DNA of 64,000 nucleotides, taken from the NCBI RefSeq assembly GCF_905147365.1, contig NC_056428.1, positions 92,001 through 156,000 on the forward strand, in the 5' to 3' direction. The position numbers and the translations under genes were made by a program. Below, piece by piece: positions 18,610 through 29,599 of this stretch. Source of the DNA: Aricia agestis. Its lineage: Eukaryota > Arthropoda > Insecta > Lepidoptera > Lycaenidae. The notes beneath the pieces were generated by a model that ran no database searches, was not told the origin of the DNA, and saw nothing but the letters and a program-made list of their open reading frames with translations. Every line of letters begins with the position of its first letter. The first letter of the stretch is position 1.

Positions 18610-19058
18610 GAAATTTGTTCAAATTAAGTTAGTTCCAACAATTCATAATAGATGGCGCCGTGCGTCTTCTACATCGCGCTGACGCTTGCTCAAAAGTCTT
18701 CTTATAAGACGTGGTATCATCTTACATTTAAGTTTCGATTTTTTTCGATTGTTATATCTATTCTACGGTAATAAATAACTCAGTACTTTATCTGTGCAGT
18801 GACGTAACCTTAAATCTATCAATAATAAATAGTTTATGGGTAAAGTTGTGTAATTGGAGGGCTAAATAAGCTTTAAAATTTGGCATAAAATATAAAGTTT
18901 AATATAAAAAAATGAAATACTTATTGTGTGCACACTGCACAGCTGTATTGATTTAAGGGGTACCAGGGTTTTTTTATAAAAGCTTTTGACACCAATTTTG
19001 TTGACATCGCGCGCTATAAACTGAAGTCCACGCGGACGAAGTCGCGGGCAACAGCTAG
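18610..19058 (+). mobile_element. Lep1-type Helitron, 5'-truncated
   Basis: Non-coding. The 3' end has the GC-rich palindromic segment around CGCGGACGAAGTCGCGGG followed by CAACAGCTAG and a T, fitting the Helitron rule of a 3' hairpin, CTRR and insertion between A and T. Full relatives in this window begin TCTATACTAATATTATAAA. This copy lacks that end and starts inside the element, directly against the satellite. No Rep/helicase coding is present. Confidence 0.75.
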
Positions 19059-19086
19059 TCTTTGTATATGTCATAGTCTGTCTCTG

Positions 19087-19203
19087 TCAAGAAAGTGAAG
19101 AAACTAAAAAGTGGCAACATCGTAGTGTCATCCCTTTCAAATCAATCTAAGAAAAAAGGGATGACATTACGATGTTTCCACTTTTAATTTCTTCATTTCT
19201 TGA
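19087..19203. repeat. Foldback repeat (~117 bp)
   Basis: An imperfect inverted repeat: the left arm (TCAAGAAAGTGAAGAAACT and on) is the reverse complement of the right arm ending TTTCTTCATTTCTTGA, with a short central loop. It is probably a MITE. A decayed Helitron-like end (CACGAAGTTCACCGGGACAT...CACTAG then T) follows at about 19290-19335. Confidence 0.6.
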
Positions 19204-20640
19204 TGGACTATATAAAATGCAATAACTCGGTTAAACGGTTGAACCGATGTGGCTAATTTTAGTCTTAAAATATTCCTGGAAGTCCAGGGAAGGTTTATAA
19301 GTGACACGAAGTTCACCGGGACATCCAGTCACTAGTGAGACATATTATGAATTTATAGCACCTGTTATTTAAGTACCCTCTCCCTGAGAGCTGCAGAGCT
19401 ACTTTGATGACTGCCAGTGAAAGCTCACTCCTTTTTTATTAAAAAACATAAATTATAGCCTATACTGACTTAGAAAATATATTGCTAACTAAGCTTAGTA
19501 GAATTGTTTCGAAACCGGTCGTGTTTTTAGCTAAAATTTGTAATAATAATAAATGAATATAGTGGAAAAAGTGCACGTAAAATAATTGTGTTTTATTTGT
19601 GTTTTTGTCTAATCGGTACTAACGAGAGGGTAGAATATTCGATGGGTAATTAGGTCACAATGGTATGGTGGAAACTTTCCTGTTTCTCATCCGAATCTTC
19701 GTGAAGATTTTCAATAAAAATACCATTTATTAAAATAAATAACATGTCTAGTATGAAAAATTAAAAGATCACAAGAGTATAAAATAATAATTATGACCAA
19801 GTGTCAAGATCATGAAATCGTGCAACCGCAAACCATCGACTGGCAGAATAGTGTTGCCAATCAAAATAAATGCTTGGTTCAGCTTTCGTTGGCCAGACTC
19901 TATGGTGATTGAGCGATCAGAATCGGAAATAATATGGACGCGAGAATTTCAGTAATATTTTTTCGCATTTTACTATTTTTCTTCAATGAAAATCTTCAAA
20001 TTTTCAGCACTTATGACACGTCTTTCACTTTAATTATTCATAATAATCACAGTAACATGTAGTTTTCACATTGTAAAACTAAATTTAAGCAAATTGAAAA
20101 TCTTTGTTTTGTAAATTTTATGTCATAGAGTATTGATACAACAAAGGGACAAATGGGTTTTTTGGGAGAATGTGAAAGAGTGATGTTATGTTTTTATATT
20201 ATTTTCCTAAAATTGTGTTATCTGGGTTTTTAATGTGTAATATTGGTAGGATATTAACCATCAAATATTCGTTATCGTGCACAAGTGTGGGAAAGTGACG
20301 TAGTAACCAGAAACGTGCTCTTTTGTGTTCCCTCCAAAACTCCATCAAAAGTTTCAGTAAAGCGTCCTACCACTTTACTGAATCGACCGACTTGACTTCT
20401 TGACTGTATTGACTTTATACTTAGACTTTGACTAGACTTTGGACCTGACTGACCTGACGATAATATATAAAAAAATTTATTAAAGAATATTGTTTTCCCG
20501 CCATAATATCATACTCGACACTGGCCATGGTTATAGCCGAAGTGCCATTATATGAAAAAAAAGGGACAAATGTCAAAAGAGTTGCTATTGCTTAAAAAAA
20601 AGTTTCGCCTCCTAGACATTCTTGACGCACTATACACCTA
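19204..20640. other. AT-rich, no gene seen
   Basis: No open frame with recognisable content. About 19500-19620 contains a half copy (ACCGGTCGTGT, GTGGAAAAAGTGCA) of the palindromic element seen whole at 62247-62380. Confidence 0.5.
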
Positions 20641-22010
20641 TAGAGTCTGGCTAACGAAAGATGAGACTGGAAAAAAGCGGCAAATTAAAAAAAAATCTAC
20701 GTATGGCAACCTTGTCTTTAGTCGGAATTATAGTTTTGATACTTGATTATTTATGACAATAATATTATATTTAAGTTTGGATAACTCAATCAAGTTTATT
20801 GTTGTTGTTTTCTTAAATTTTATTTTGCAATGCCGACATTTCATGATGTTTTGTTTTTGACGAAAACTCTTGCATGTTTTTGTCGGAGTAATAAAACTTC
20901 TTCTTTAATAGGTACTTAACGTACATCATGAATTTATAATTCTATTAAAATTATATTACAAAATATAATTTAATCAAACAATTATATTCATTTTCATAAA
21001 CTAAATTGTCCCTACTGTTTCTAAGTGTAAATATAATTTAATTTAAATGTTAAACAATTTCCTATATTATATTATTACGCAATTAAATTGTATTAGAAAA
21101 ACAAATTCTCGCAAGCATCATAGATTTTATAGATAATATACTCAAATATGTTTATTTAATACATACTTGTACATGCCTGAAACTGATAGCATGCCTTGCA
21201 AGTTGATTAAAACCCAAGGATTAAGGGGAGATGAAAAAACAACAAAATCAAAGGTTGCGGATTTTTTTTTCGCATTTTAATATGTAAACATTCGAAATGT
21301 TTCCGAAACAGGTGGAAATCTGAAGGTGCAAGTCAAGTGCAGGTCAGGACTATACGGCGGATGCATTAATAACCCCTCCCAGCAGCAATTTTTAGGGTAC
21401 AAACACTGATATCTGAAAATATGTTCATAAATAAAGTTAGCATTCAATAACAAGGTTGCTTTCAGGTATTTTTTTTTTTTGTAACGTTAGGGTCTCACCG
21501 GTCAAAGAAGAAATCTCATCAAGGAACTGATTTTGTCTTTAAACACTCTTCTTGGAACATATCTCTTAATTTATTTATGCTTGATATTATAACTTGCATA
21601 ACTGAATCCTTTGCATCATCCATGTTACCTGCAAAACAATAAATTCAATTACATGATAAATAATAATTATTTTAATTAATTGTAATTGAAAGTATCAAAA
21701 TCTTTTACCTGTACTTACCAATGCACTGGGATATTTCATGTAAACAATCTTGTTTTTGTTTAAAAATTGCATCATTTTCACTTCTTTTTTGTTTATATTT
21801 ACTAATCATAGCAAAAAGCAGTTTTCGTAAATCTCTTTTCAAAGTTTTCGTCATGTTTAAATTAGAAAATCACGTAAATCATAGAAATATTTTTCACTTT
21901 GACACTTAAACAACAGATGCTATAATAGGTGACACTGATGTTAATGACAGTGTTACCATAATTATTTTTGGAATAAAAAGCCAGTCTCATCTTTCGCTAG
22001 CCAGACTCTA
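20641..22010. mobile_element. TIR DNA transposon without recognisable transposase
   Basis: A 30-bp terminal inverted repeat opens TAGAGTCTGGCTAACGAAAG at 20641 and is mirrored at 21981-22010 with one mismatch. The ends carry TA, which suggests a TA target. The 1.37-kb interior is AT-rich. Its longest frames (for example 21721-21909) match nothing I recognise. A lone end-like word also occurs at about 19882-19902. It may be a non-autonomous Tc1/mariner-like element. Confidence 0.5.
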
Positions 22011-22017
22011 TTATAAT

Positions 22018-22067
22018 AGGTAAGGCTCTCTCCAGTATAATATACTGGAGAGAGCCATACCTATATT
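22018..22067. repeat. 50-bp near-perfect palindrome
   Basis: TAGGTAAGGCTCTCTCCAGT on the left is mirrored on the right with one mismatch around a TATAATATA centre. It lies just outside the TIR element above. Confidence 0.7.
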
Positions 22068-22514
22068 ATAGTAAGTACCTCAATCTCAATGGTGTGAACC
22101 ATATTTTTTTTTTGGAGCAAAGGACTCGTTTCCAGCTCCCAATAGATAAATTAAAAAAAAAAGAAGAACACTTTTAAATTTCAATAATATAATTTATTTA
22201 TTTGTGATTTTTAATTTGCACTTATTTTGTTTGTAAAACAATAATTTGGCTCATTGGTTACAAAGTGTTTTATATTTTTAAGTAATAACAACATGTAATA
22301 AATTAAAATATTTATGATTTATGATATGAAGTAAACTGTAAATCAAAAATATAATTTCAGCCGAAACTCTCGAATCTGTTTATGCATTATAAGTTGTTAT
22401 CCTACTCAGGATAAAATTGGTTTCAAGATATAAGAATTGGTTTTAAGAGAAGAAAGTTTGAAAGTATTTCGTAGTGTGCGTAAGGCGTAAGCCAGAAGAA
22501 GCGGTTCAGCGAAG

Positions 22515-22948
22515 ATGAGTGCCGCTGTGACCGGTCGCCGCATAAGCTCCGAACAGTTAAATATATTATTATCATTTATGGAAGAGCACCGCGATTTTGC
22601 TGCCGGGAAACAGTCGATATATTCTAGGTACAGCGCCAGTAAGCTGTGGCGTCTGCTCGCCGAGAGACTGAACGCCGCGGCCGTCGACTCTGGTGGCGTG
22701 CGAAAATCTCCCGACAAGTGGTGTAGAGTAAGGATTTTATGACTCTATCCCGTCACCTGTGTAGCTGAAGCTTCTTTTGATAATTGAGTCGTGTAAGTAT
22801 TTTCAAACTACATAATATATCCTTTACTTGTAGTATTGGGCGGACATCAAGTACAAGGCACGGAAGAAGGCTGCAGCCAATGGAAGTATGGGTGAAACGT
22901 CCACTGTCGAGGAAAGGGTACAAAATATACTGGATACTAAGCCAAAAT
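22515..22948 (+). CDS. Zeste/Myb-SANT-like DNA-binding protein, exons 1-2
   Basis: Exon 1 is 22515-22727 (71 codons, ending AGA before GTAAGG) and exon 2 is 22834-22948 (after TTACTTGTAG, ending before GTAAGT, phase 1). Intron 1 is 106 bp. The encoded N-terminus has a helix-rich region, SEQLNILLSFMEEHRDFAAG, then W-containing helices (KLWRLLAERLN, KWCR|YWADIKYKARKKAAA). That spacing of Trp and basic residues resembles the zeste-type or MADF/Myb-SANT DNA-binding domain common in insect regulators and in some Harbinger transposon partners. The ATG follows a 75-base stretch that looks like 5' UTR. The protein, with exon 3, would be 210 residues. The exact target and role are unknown. Confidence 0.7.
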
Positions 22949-22983
22949 GTAAGTTTACTATTTAATGTATGTATATATAAACT

Positions 22984-23352
22984 AACGCCTCTGTGCTCTA
23001 GTGGTATAGAGGGCGGCTCTTGACTCGGAGGTTGTGGGTTCGATTCCCGCGTTGGAAACATGTTATTTCCAAGTTTGGCTAGGTCAATGCAGGCTGATGA
23101 CCTGATTGTCTGACAAGTAAGATGATCCATGCGTCGGATAGGCATGTAAAAAGTCGGTCCTACGCCTGATCTCTTGCTGGTTGTGTCGGTCTTCTGTCCC
23201 ACTGGGTTATGATAGTGAAGGAATAGAGAGTACTCTTGTGTACTGCTCACACACTTGGGCACTATAAAATTACTCCTGTGTAGCTGGCCTGGTTCAATGA
23301 AACCAGTCACTGTCACCGAAACTGGTGTGGGAGCTATTATTATTATTCCACG
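22984..23352 (+). mobile_element. tRNA-derived SINE
   Basis: The head has a Pol III A-box-like TAGTGGTATAGAGGG and a B box GGTTCGATTCC about 30 bases later, giving a tRNA-like start. A tRNA-unrelated body follows and ends in GGTGTGGGAGC(TATT)n. It lies in sense orientation in intron 2 of the zeste-like gene. The body and ATT-type tail match the general form of lepidopteran SINEs. It is not a tRNA gene because there is no closing acceptor stem. Confidence 0.7.
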
Positions 23353-23373
23353 TCCACTATTCACTACAGTCTA

Positions 23374-23496
23374 CACACGCTGAAGCGCCTCCAAAACTTC
23401 CTACCTATACATACCAAAATTTTCCTTGTTCAGACACTCATCTTTCCCATTCTTGACTACGCCAATTCCTGTTACCTAGATGCCACTGAGGAGCAG
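23374..23496 (+). pseudogene. LINE reverse transcriptase fragment (jockey/CR1-like)
   Basis: About 40 codons read LKRLQNFL then LVQTLIFPILDYANSCYLD, a conserved segment just after the RT core in jockey- and CR1-group LINEs (the LIxPxLDY motif). No start, no flanking domains. A short relic in intron 2 of the zeste-like gene. Confidence 0.65.
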
Positions 23497-23907
23497 TATA
23501 CATTGTATTTTAGCGATAAAATAATTGCGCTGCAGAAAGTCGTGGTGCGCACTAGGCCTATCTTTTTCAATTTTACATCATTTGAAAGAAATTGACAAGA
23601 CAAAATAAGGTATAAATGGTTGCCAGCTCTAAGTCGGCCGCAACCTAGGGTTGCCAGCCTGTTTGTATTACGGGTTTTCATTTTGCTCAATTAAAGGTAC
23701 TTGCGGCTACTTTTAACAAGGCAACCCAACATTAATCCATTTTGTACGTTCTAAAGATTATTTTAAAATATATTTGATCGAAAAAAAAAACGATTCATGG
23801 ATTTCACGGTCAGATCTTAGGATAATAGTTTTATTATTTTATGATAGAACCTTGACCCCGATACTGGTTTTGGTAATACATACATACATATAAATAAAAG
23901 TACCTGG

Positions 23908-24185
23908 ATGACCGAGCTTTGCTCGGTATAGCAAACACTCATTGTCTTCGTGTTACTTAATAACGCCATCTGCTGGTTGTTAAAACAATTAGTTGCTCAC
24001 ATAATAGTATTATTATTCGCCAATAGATGTCAGGAAGAGTCATATTTTTCAGTTTATCGATTATCGATAAAACACGAATAAAAAGACATTTTCTGAGAAT
24101 GATTCCTAGCTAGATCGATTTATCGCCCCCGAAACCCCCTATATACTAAATTTCATGAAAATCGTTGGAGCCGATTCCAAGATTC
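23908..24185. repeat. Dispersed repeat with GACCGAGCTTTGCTCGGT hairpin
   Basis: Begins GTACCTGGATGACCGAGCTTT, whose GACCGAGC/GCTCGGT parts pair, and ends with ATGAAAATCGTTGGAGCCG. A second copy is split between 55178-55400 and about 56050-56150. The tail words resemble the 3' end of lepidopteran RTE-type LINEs. Family assignment is tentative. Confidence 0.5.
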
Positions 24186-24195
24186 CAATTATATA

Positions 24196-24458
24196 TACAG
24201 GGTGTAACAAAAATAAGTGATAATACTTTAGGGTGTGTACGTGTTCCTTGCAGAGAGTTCAATGTGAAAGTAGCGGCGCCGAAAGACCAAAAATTTTTTT
24301 CACTTTTGTATGGGGAAACTCGTGACGCTCGGGCCCTTGCCCATACAAAAGTGAAAAAAAAAATTCGTCTTTCAGAGCTGCTACTTTCACAGTAAAATGT
24401 CTACAAGGAACACGTACACACCCTAAAGTATTATCACTTATTTTTGTTACACCCTGTA
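24196..24458. mobile_element. Foldback MITE, TACAGGGTGTAAC family
   Basis: Two ~125-base arms start with TACAGGGTGTAACAAAAATA and run in opposite directions around a short loop. Half a second copy begins immediately at 24458, sharing the terminal TA, and runs to about 24575. Another copy lies at 49857-50082 and a decayed half at about 27300-27360. No coding. Confidence 0.75.
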
Positions 24459-24652
24459 TACAGTGTGTAACAAAAATAAGTGATAATACTTTAGGGTGTG
24501 TACGTGTTCCTTGTAGAGAGTTCACTGTGAAAGTAGCAGTTCTGAAAGACGAAAATTTTTTTTCACTTTTGTATGCCTGGAAGAAATTACTAATTAGTAA
24601 TAAGGCCGCCATTGTGTGTTACCTGTGTTTTAAAAATGTCTTTTATTTTAAA

Positions 24653-25357
24653 CTAGCTGTTGCCCGCGACTTCGTCCGCGTGGACTTCAGTTTATAGTAC
24701 TTTATAGCGCGCGATGTCAACAAAATTGGTGTCAAAAGCTTTTATAAAAAAACCCTGGTACCCCTTAAATCAATACAGCTGTGCAGTGTGCACACAATAA
24801 GTATTTCATTTTTTTATATTAAACTTTATATTTTATGCCAAATTTTAAAGCTTATTTAGCCCTCCGATTACACAACTTTACCCATAAACTATTTATCATT
24901 GATAGATTTAAGGTTACGTCACTGCACAGATAAAGTACTGAGTTATTTAATACCGTAGAATAGATATAACAATCGAAAAAAATCGAAACTTAAATGTAAG
25001 ATGATACCACGTCTTATAGGAAGACTTTTGAGCAAGCGTCAGCGCGATGTAGAAGACGCACGGCGCCATCTATTATGAATTGTTGGAACTAACTTAATTT
25101 GAACAAATTTACGCATTTTCACCCCCTTACAACCCTTTTTTCCAGTAAAAAAAGTAGCCTATGTCCTTTCTCAGGCTTTAGACTATCTGTATACAAAATT
25201 TCATTACCATCGGTTCGGTAGTTTTGGCGTTTGGCGTGAAAGCGAGACTGACAGACAGACAGACAGACAGAGATACTTTTGGCGTTTGGCGTGAAAGCGA
25301 GACTGACAGACAGACAGACAGACAAAGATACTTTCGCATTTATAATATTAGTATAGA
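24653..25357 (-). mobile_element. Lep1-type Helitron, full length (705 bp)
   Basis: Minus orientation: 5' end TCTATACTAATATTATAAAT preceded by A, 3' end hairpin then CAGCTAG followed by T. A (GACA)n/(TCTG)n microsatellite lies near the 5' end, and a ~60-base segment including it is duplicated (25215-25335). No Rep/helicase coding. Serves as the reference copy for the others listed. Confidence 0.8.
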
Positions 25358-25360
25358 TTA

Positions 25361-26258
25361 TGTGCACACTGCACAGCTGTTTTTGGGTATTTTGATTAAT
25401 TAAGGGCCGCGCTACACCGGAATGGCAGCGGCGAGGCGAGCACTTTCAGCGCTGCCATTCCGGTGTAACGCGGCCCTAAGAGGGGTACCACTTACCAGGG
25501 TTTTAAAAAGTTTTTAAATTTGACACAAATTTTGTTGACACCGCGCGCTATAAACTAAAGTCCACGCGGACGAAGTCGCGGGCAACAGCTAGTTAGTTAA
25601 TATTAACGTGTATAACAATCGAAAGAATCGTAAAACCTACCTCAACATGGTACCACCTCTTATAGAAATACGCATGAGCAAGCAATAGCGCGATCTAGGG
25701 GACTCTTGGCGCCATCTGTTTTGAGTTTTTTGGAACTAAGTTAATTTAACCAAATTTACGCATTTTCACCCCCTTACAACCCCTTTTTCCAGTTAAAAAG
25801 TAGCCTATGTCCTTTCTCAAGCTTTAGACTATCTGTGTACAAAATTTCATTACAATCGGTTCAGTAGTTTTGGCGCTGTTGTTTTTGAATTTGATGTCTA
25901 AGTTGGTAGGTGAGTTATTAGTTAATAACGTGTATAACAATCGAAAGAATCGAAAAATCTAGCTCAATATGGTACCACCTCTTATAGAAATACGTATGAG
26001 CAAGCAATAGCGCGATCTAGGGGACTCTTGGCGCCATCTGTTTTAAGTTTTTGGAACTAAGTTAATTTGACCAAATTTACGCATTTTCACCCCCTTACAA
26101 CCCCTTTTTCCAGTTAAAAAGTAGCCTATGTCCTTTCTCAGGCTTTAGACTATCTGTGTACAAAATTTCATTACTATCGGTTCAGTAGTTTTGGCGTGAA
26201 AGCGAGACAGACAGACAGACAGACAGAGATACTTTCGCATTTATAATATTAGTATAGA
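25361..26258. mobile_element. Composite Helitron: 3' part (+) and tandem 5' parts (-)
   Basis: A + strand 3' portion (to CTAG at 25589-25592) holds a TTAA-targeted 76-bp palindromic insert (25404-25480). It is followed by minus-strand Helitron sequence in which a ~321-bp segment is repeated (starts near 25605 and 25926), ending at the normal 5' terminus near 26258. Confidence 0.65.
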
Positions 26259-27187
26259 TAATATTCTAACGTATTAAAAACTATAAACAAAAACATACTA
26301 ACTAATAAGTATGATTAGTTCTATGTTACAATAAAGTAAAAAATAAAACGCCATCTGTTGAATCGTATTAGAACTAAAATGTTCATTCCATCGATATATT
26401 TCTGGATTTTTTATAATATTATACATAAAATATGTTTAAGATTTTTGAAATTTTATTTTAATACACATCCAAGACCCAGGAAAATTGAAAACTTTTTGTT
26501 CCGCCTGCGGGACTCGAACCCAGGACCCCCGGGATGAGCGCTGGCCACGCGCAATGCGAATTCATTTTCATCGAAATTTTCATGGAAATAAGATATTTTC
26601 CCACATCAAAATGTAGCCTATGTCCTTTCTCAGACTCTAGAATAACTGTATACAAAATTTCATTGCAATCGGTTCAGTAGTTTTGGCGTGAAAGCAAGAC
26701 AGACAGACAGAGATACTTTCGCATTTATAATATTAGTATGGATTAAACATCATATTCTAACGTATTAAAAACTATAAACAAAAACATACTAACTAATAAG
26801 TATGATTAGTTCTATGTTACAATAAAGTAAAAAATAAAACGCCATCTGTTGAATCGTATTAGAACTAAAATGTTCATTCCATCGATATATTTCTGGATTT
26901 TTTATAATATTATACATAAAATATGTTTAAGATTTTTGAAATTTTATTTTAATACACATCCAAGACCCAGGAAAATTGAAAACTTTTTGTTCCGCCTGCG
27001 GGACTCGAACCCAGGACCCCCGGGATGAGCGCTGGCCACGCGCAATGCGAATTCATTTTCATCGAAATTTTCATGGAAATAAGATATTTTCCCACATCAA
27101 AATGTAGCCTATGTCCTTTCTCAGACTCTAGAATAACTGTATACAAAATTTCATTGCAATCGGTTCAGTAGTTTTGGCGTGAAAGCA

Positions 27188-27234
<47 letters not shown>

Positions 27235-27268
27235 GATACTTTCGCATTTATAATATTAGTATGGATTG
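26259..27268 (-). mobile_element. Tandemly duplicated Helitron carrying a tRNA-like segment
   Basis: Two nearly identical 491-bp units, each ending in the Helitron 5' terminus (CATTTATAATATTAGTATGG at about 26723 and 27247), differing mainly in the length of the GACA microsatellite. Each contains on the minus strand a tRNA-like stretch with a perfect B box, GGTTCGAGTCC, near 26512 and 27003. A third, inverted copy is at 50554-51050. Confidence 0.7.
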
Positions 27269-27619
27269 TTATAATATGTATGCACAATAAAGAATATTTA
27301 TCTTATGGGCAAGGACCCGAGCATCATGAGTTTCCCCATACAAAAGTTTTTGTTACACTCTGTATATATACAAGAATTGCTCACTTAAAGATATAAGATT
27401 GGAGAGTCTGTTTGTAATATTAAAAGAACCGTTTTTTACTAAATGCATTTGAATGTGTATAGGGTACAGACACCAAAACAACATTTTTTTCAATTTTTGT
27501 CTGTATGTCTGTCTGTTTGTTCCGGCTAATCTCTGAAATGGCAGGGAGCGATTTTGACGGGACTTTTTTAGGCACATAGCTGATGTAGTAAGGAATAACT
27601 TAGGCTACTTTTTAACCGA

Positions 27620-27751
27620 CTTCCGAAAAGGAGGAGGATATACTTCACTTTTTTTATAACTTAGGAACCCTAAAAAGGGGATTTTGTTTCTCTTTTTATT
27701 ATATTCCTTGTCGCATTTTGCTGACGCGGACGAAGTCGCGGGCAACAGTTA
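27620..27751 (+). repeat. Repeat scraps and Helitron 3' end before exon 3
   Basis: The dispersed word AACCGACTTCCGAAAAGGAG (also near 54480) is followed by a Helitron 3' terminus (CGCGGACGAAGTCGCGGGCA then ACAGTTA, a mutated CTAG end). It lies directly upstream of the exon 3 acceptor of the zeste-like gene. Confidence 0.6.
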
Positions 27752-27769
27752 ATTGATTATAATTTACAG

Positions 27770-28074
27770 CATGCTGCGGAGGATGTACTCAGGTAGAGGA
27801 GGAGGGCAAGAGCAGTACATTGGAGGATGACATGGTCTCGGAGGCCGAGGGCGGGGACGCGGGGAACGCGCGACTGTCCACGGAGGAGGTGCTGGCGGAG
27901 GCGGCCATGCGGAGCGCTCTAGCGGCGGAGCGGCAGGCCGAGACCGTCGTGCGCGGCGTGACGCTGCTGCGCGAGCTCACCGACCTGCTGCGCGCCGCTT
28001 TGCCGCCCCCCGCGCCGCCGCCCGCCGCCCTCGACCCGACGCTGGCGCTGCACCACCACCATCACCGCATGTGA
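27770..28074 (+). CDS. Zeste/Myb-SANT-like protein, terminal exon 3
   Basis: Acceptor TAATTTACAG at 27760-27769. The phase-1 frame from exon 2 continues open to TGA at 28072-28074, and AATAAA signals follow at 28114-28123. The exon is far more GC-rich than its surroundings. It encodes an acidic linker (EDDMVSEAEGGD), then an Ala/Glu/Leu-rich amphipathic segment (STEEVLAEAAMRSALAAER and on to LLRELTDLLRA) that could dimerise, then a Pro-Ala stretch and a His run at the C-terminus. Intron 2 (22949-27769) is 4.8 kb of transposon sequence, and a Helitron 3' end lies only about 20 bases before the acceptor. Intact phase across both introns supports a real gene. Confidence 0.7.
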
Positions 28075-28124
28075 CCGTCCACTGACTGACTAGCTATTAT
28101 TTACTTACGAGTAAATAAATAAAA

Positions 28125-29100
28125 TTAGTTGCTGTTTCTTATCCGCGAGTTGCAAAACCATTTTGAGTTTAACTCTCAGAAGTTTGCCTTTGTGTTATTT
28201 ATGAAAATGAGAAAAACCGGCGAAGTGCGAGTTGGACTCGCCCATGAAGGGTTCCGCAGCAGCAATAGGGATTATTTTTATGAAATTAAATTGAATACGG
28301 TATAAATTAAATTTAGAAAAATAAAGAAATGAAATCTGTCGTATCGAAAGCTCTGTACAATGAAAAAACCGGCCAAGTGCGAGTTGGACTCGCCCATGAA
28401 GGGTTCCGCAGCAGCAATAAGGTTTATTTTTATGAAATTAAAAGGGTTTTGATTTATTTTTATGTTTAAGTTGATTTAATGAAAGTTTCATTTATGACGT
28501 ATGAATGAACCCGAATTTAAAATTTTCATATTTTGTGTAATTGAAGGTAGCGAAATAAAAAATCCTTGTTCTCGAATCACGCGTCGAGAACGTTACATAT
28601 TCCCATCCATTCCTACTATATAAAGAGCAGTTCTGCCTTCGCGAGCCAGTGTGTAAAACGAGCTTCTTTTACAACGAACCTCTGCCCGCCGCGCCTCGAT
28701 GACGCGAGTGATCATCAGTTTCGGGTTTTTTACTGGGGATACCGAGTTTGCCATAAAAAACATTAAAACTTATCCTAAGATTTTTTTCTATTGCCCCCTT
28801 CAATTCTATTCACCCCGGTTTACCGGTATCTTTATGACTTCTACACCATTTCACAGGGCATTTAGGCATTTTAACAACAAAAATATTGTAAAAAGCTACG
28901 TAAAAAGTAAGTAAACAAACCTATGTAAACAAATTGTAAAATGAGTTTGACAAAATTGTCATGTCAACCTGGTTGAATGTTACTCGAGTATATATACACG
29001 AAAAATGTGTACCGAACACATGCATAAATATGCATGTATTCGGGTCACATTTTGTAGCCTTTTGGTGCACTTTTTATGACGGAGTTACTCTTCCTTAGTT
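28125..29100. other. Intergenic repeats, no gene recognised
   Basis: Two direct copies (about 28214-28275 and 28364-28427) of a dispersed lepidopteran repeat containing AAGTGCGAGTTGGACTCGCC, another copy of which is at about 55403-55452. At 28617 TATATAAAG precedes a short GC-richer stretch with small frames that match nothing I know. It could be an LTR or promoter remnant. Confidence 0.5.
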
Positions 29101-29104
29101 TTTA

Positions 29105-29525
29105 TTATTCGTAGGTCGTTGCAAATATTCTGTTTCGTGGTATAGCTGATGTTCTGCTAGTTTTTGGAGATAAAGAGTGTGCAAGTGTCTGACCTATTGA
29201 AGAAAAGTAAGCGTTGCATTCATTTAGGGATTCTGCTACAGAATTTTTAATTTTTGTTAACTCAGATTGAGTCCGGGAAAAGTCAATGAGCAGCGGTGAG
29301 AAATTTTCTTGATGGAATTCCAAAGTTTTCTAGGGCAATCCTTATTTTTATAAAGCTCTGTTTTTCATAATCGGTTTTAAGCTTTCGGATCAATGAGTTG
29401 TAAAAATTACGGTACCGTACCGAGTAAAGATAAGTCTTTTTATATCGTCCTCGGGAAATTTTTTTTGAGTAGTCGACGTGAAGTTTATCTTTATGTTTGG
29501 TGCATCGAATCAATCCAGGTGTCAT
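29105..29525 (-). pseudogene. Jockey-like LINE fragment, region before the RT
   Basis: Two overlapping frames on the minus strand encode WMTPGLIRCTKHKDKL followed, after a frameshift near 29300, by a segment with SLNECNAYFSSIG. That is the linker between endonuclease and RT in jockey-group LINEs. No complete domain remains. Confidence 0.65.
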
Positions 29526-29599
29526 CCAGGGCTGAATTACAAAATTTTTGTGACTAAGCGTAATCTTACGTGAATTTTTTGAATATTTACTGTCTTTAA

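Noticed and set aside
22984..23056. tRNA gene
   Set aside because: A- and B-box-like words are present, but the acceptor stem does not close and a SINE body with ATT tail follows.
26500..26570. tRNA gene in the tandem Helitron
   Set aside because: Perfect B box, but no convincing A box or cloverleaf, and the same segment is repeated with the Helitron.
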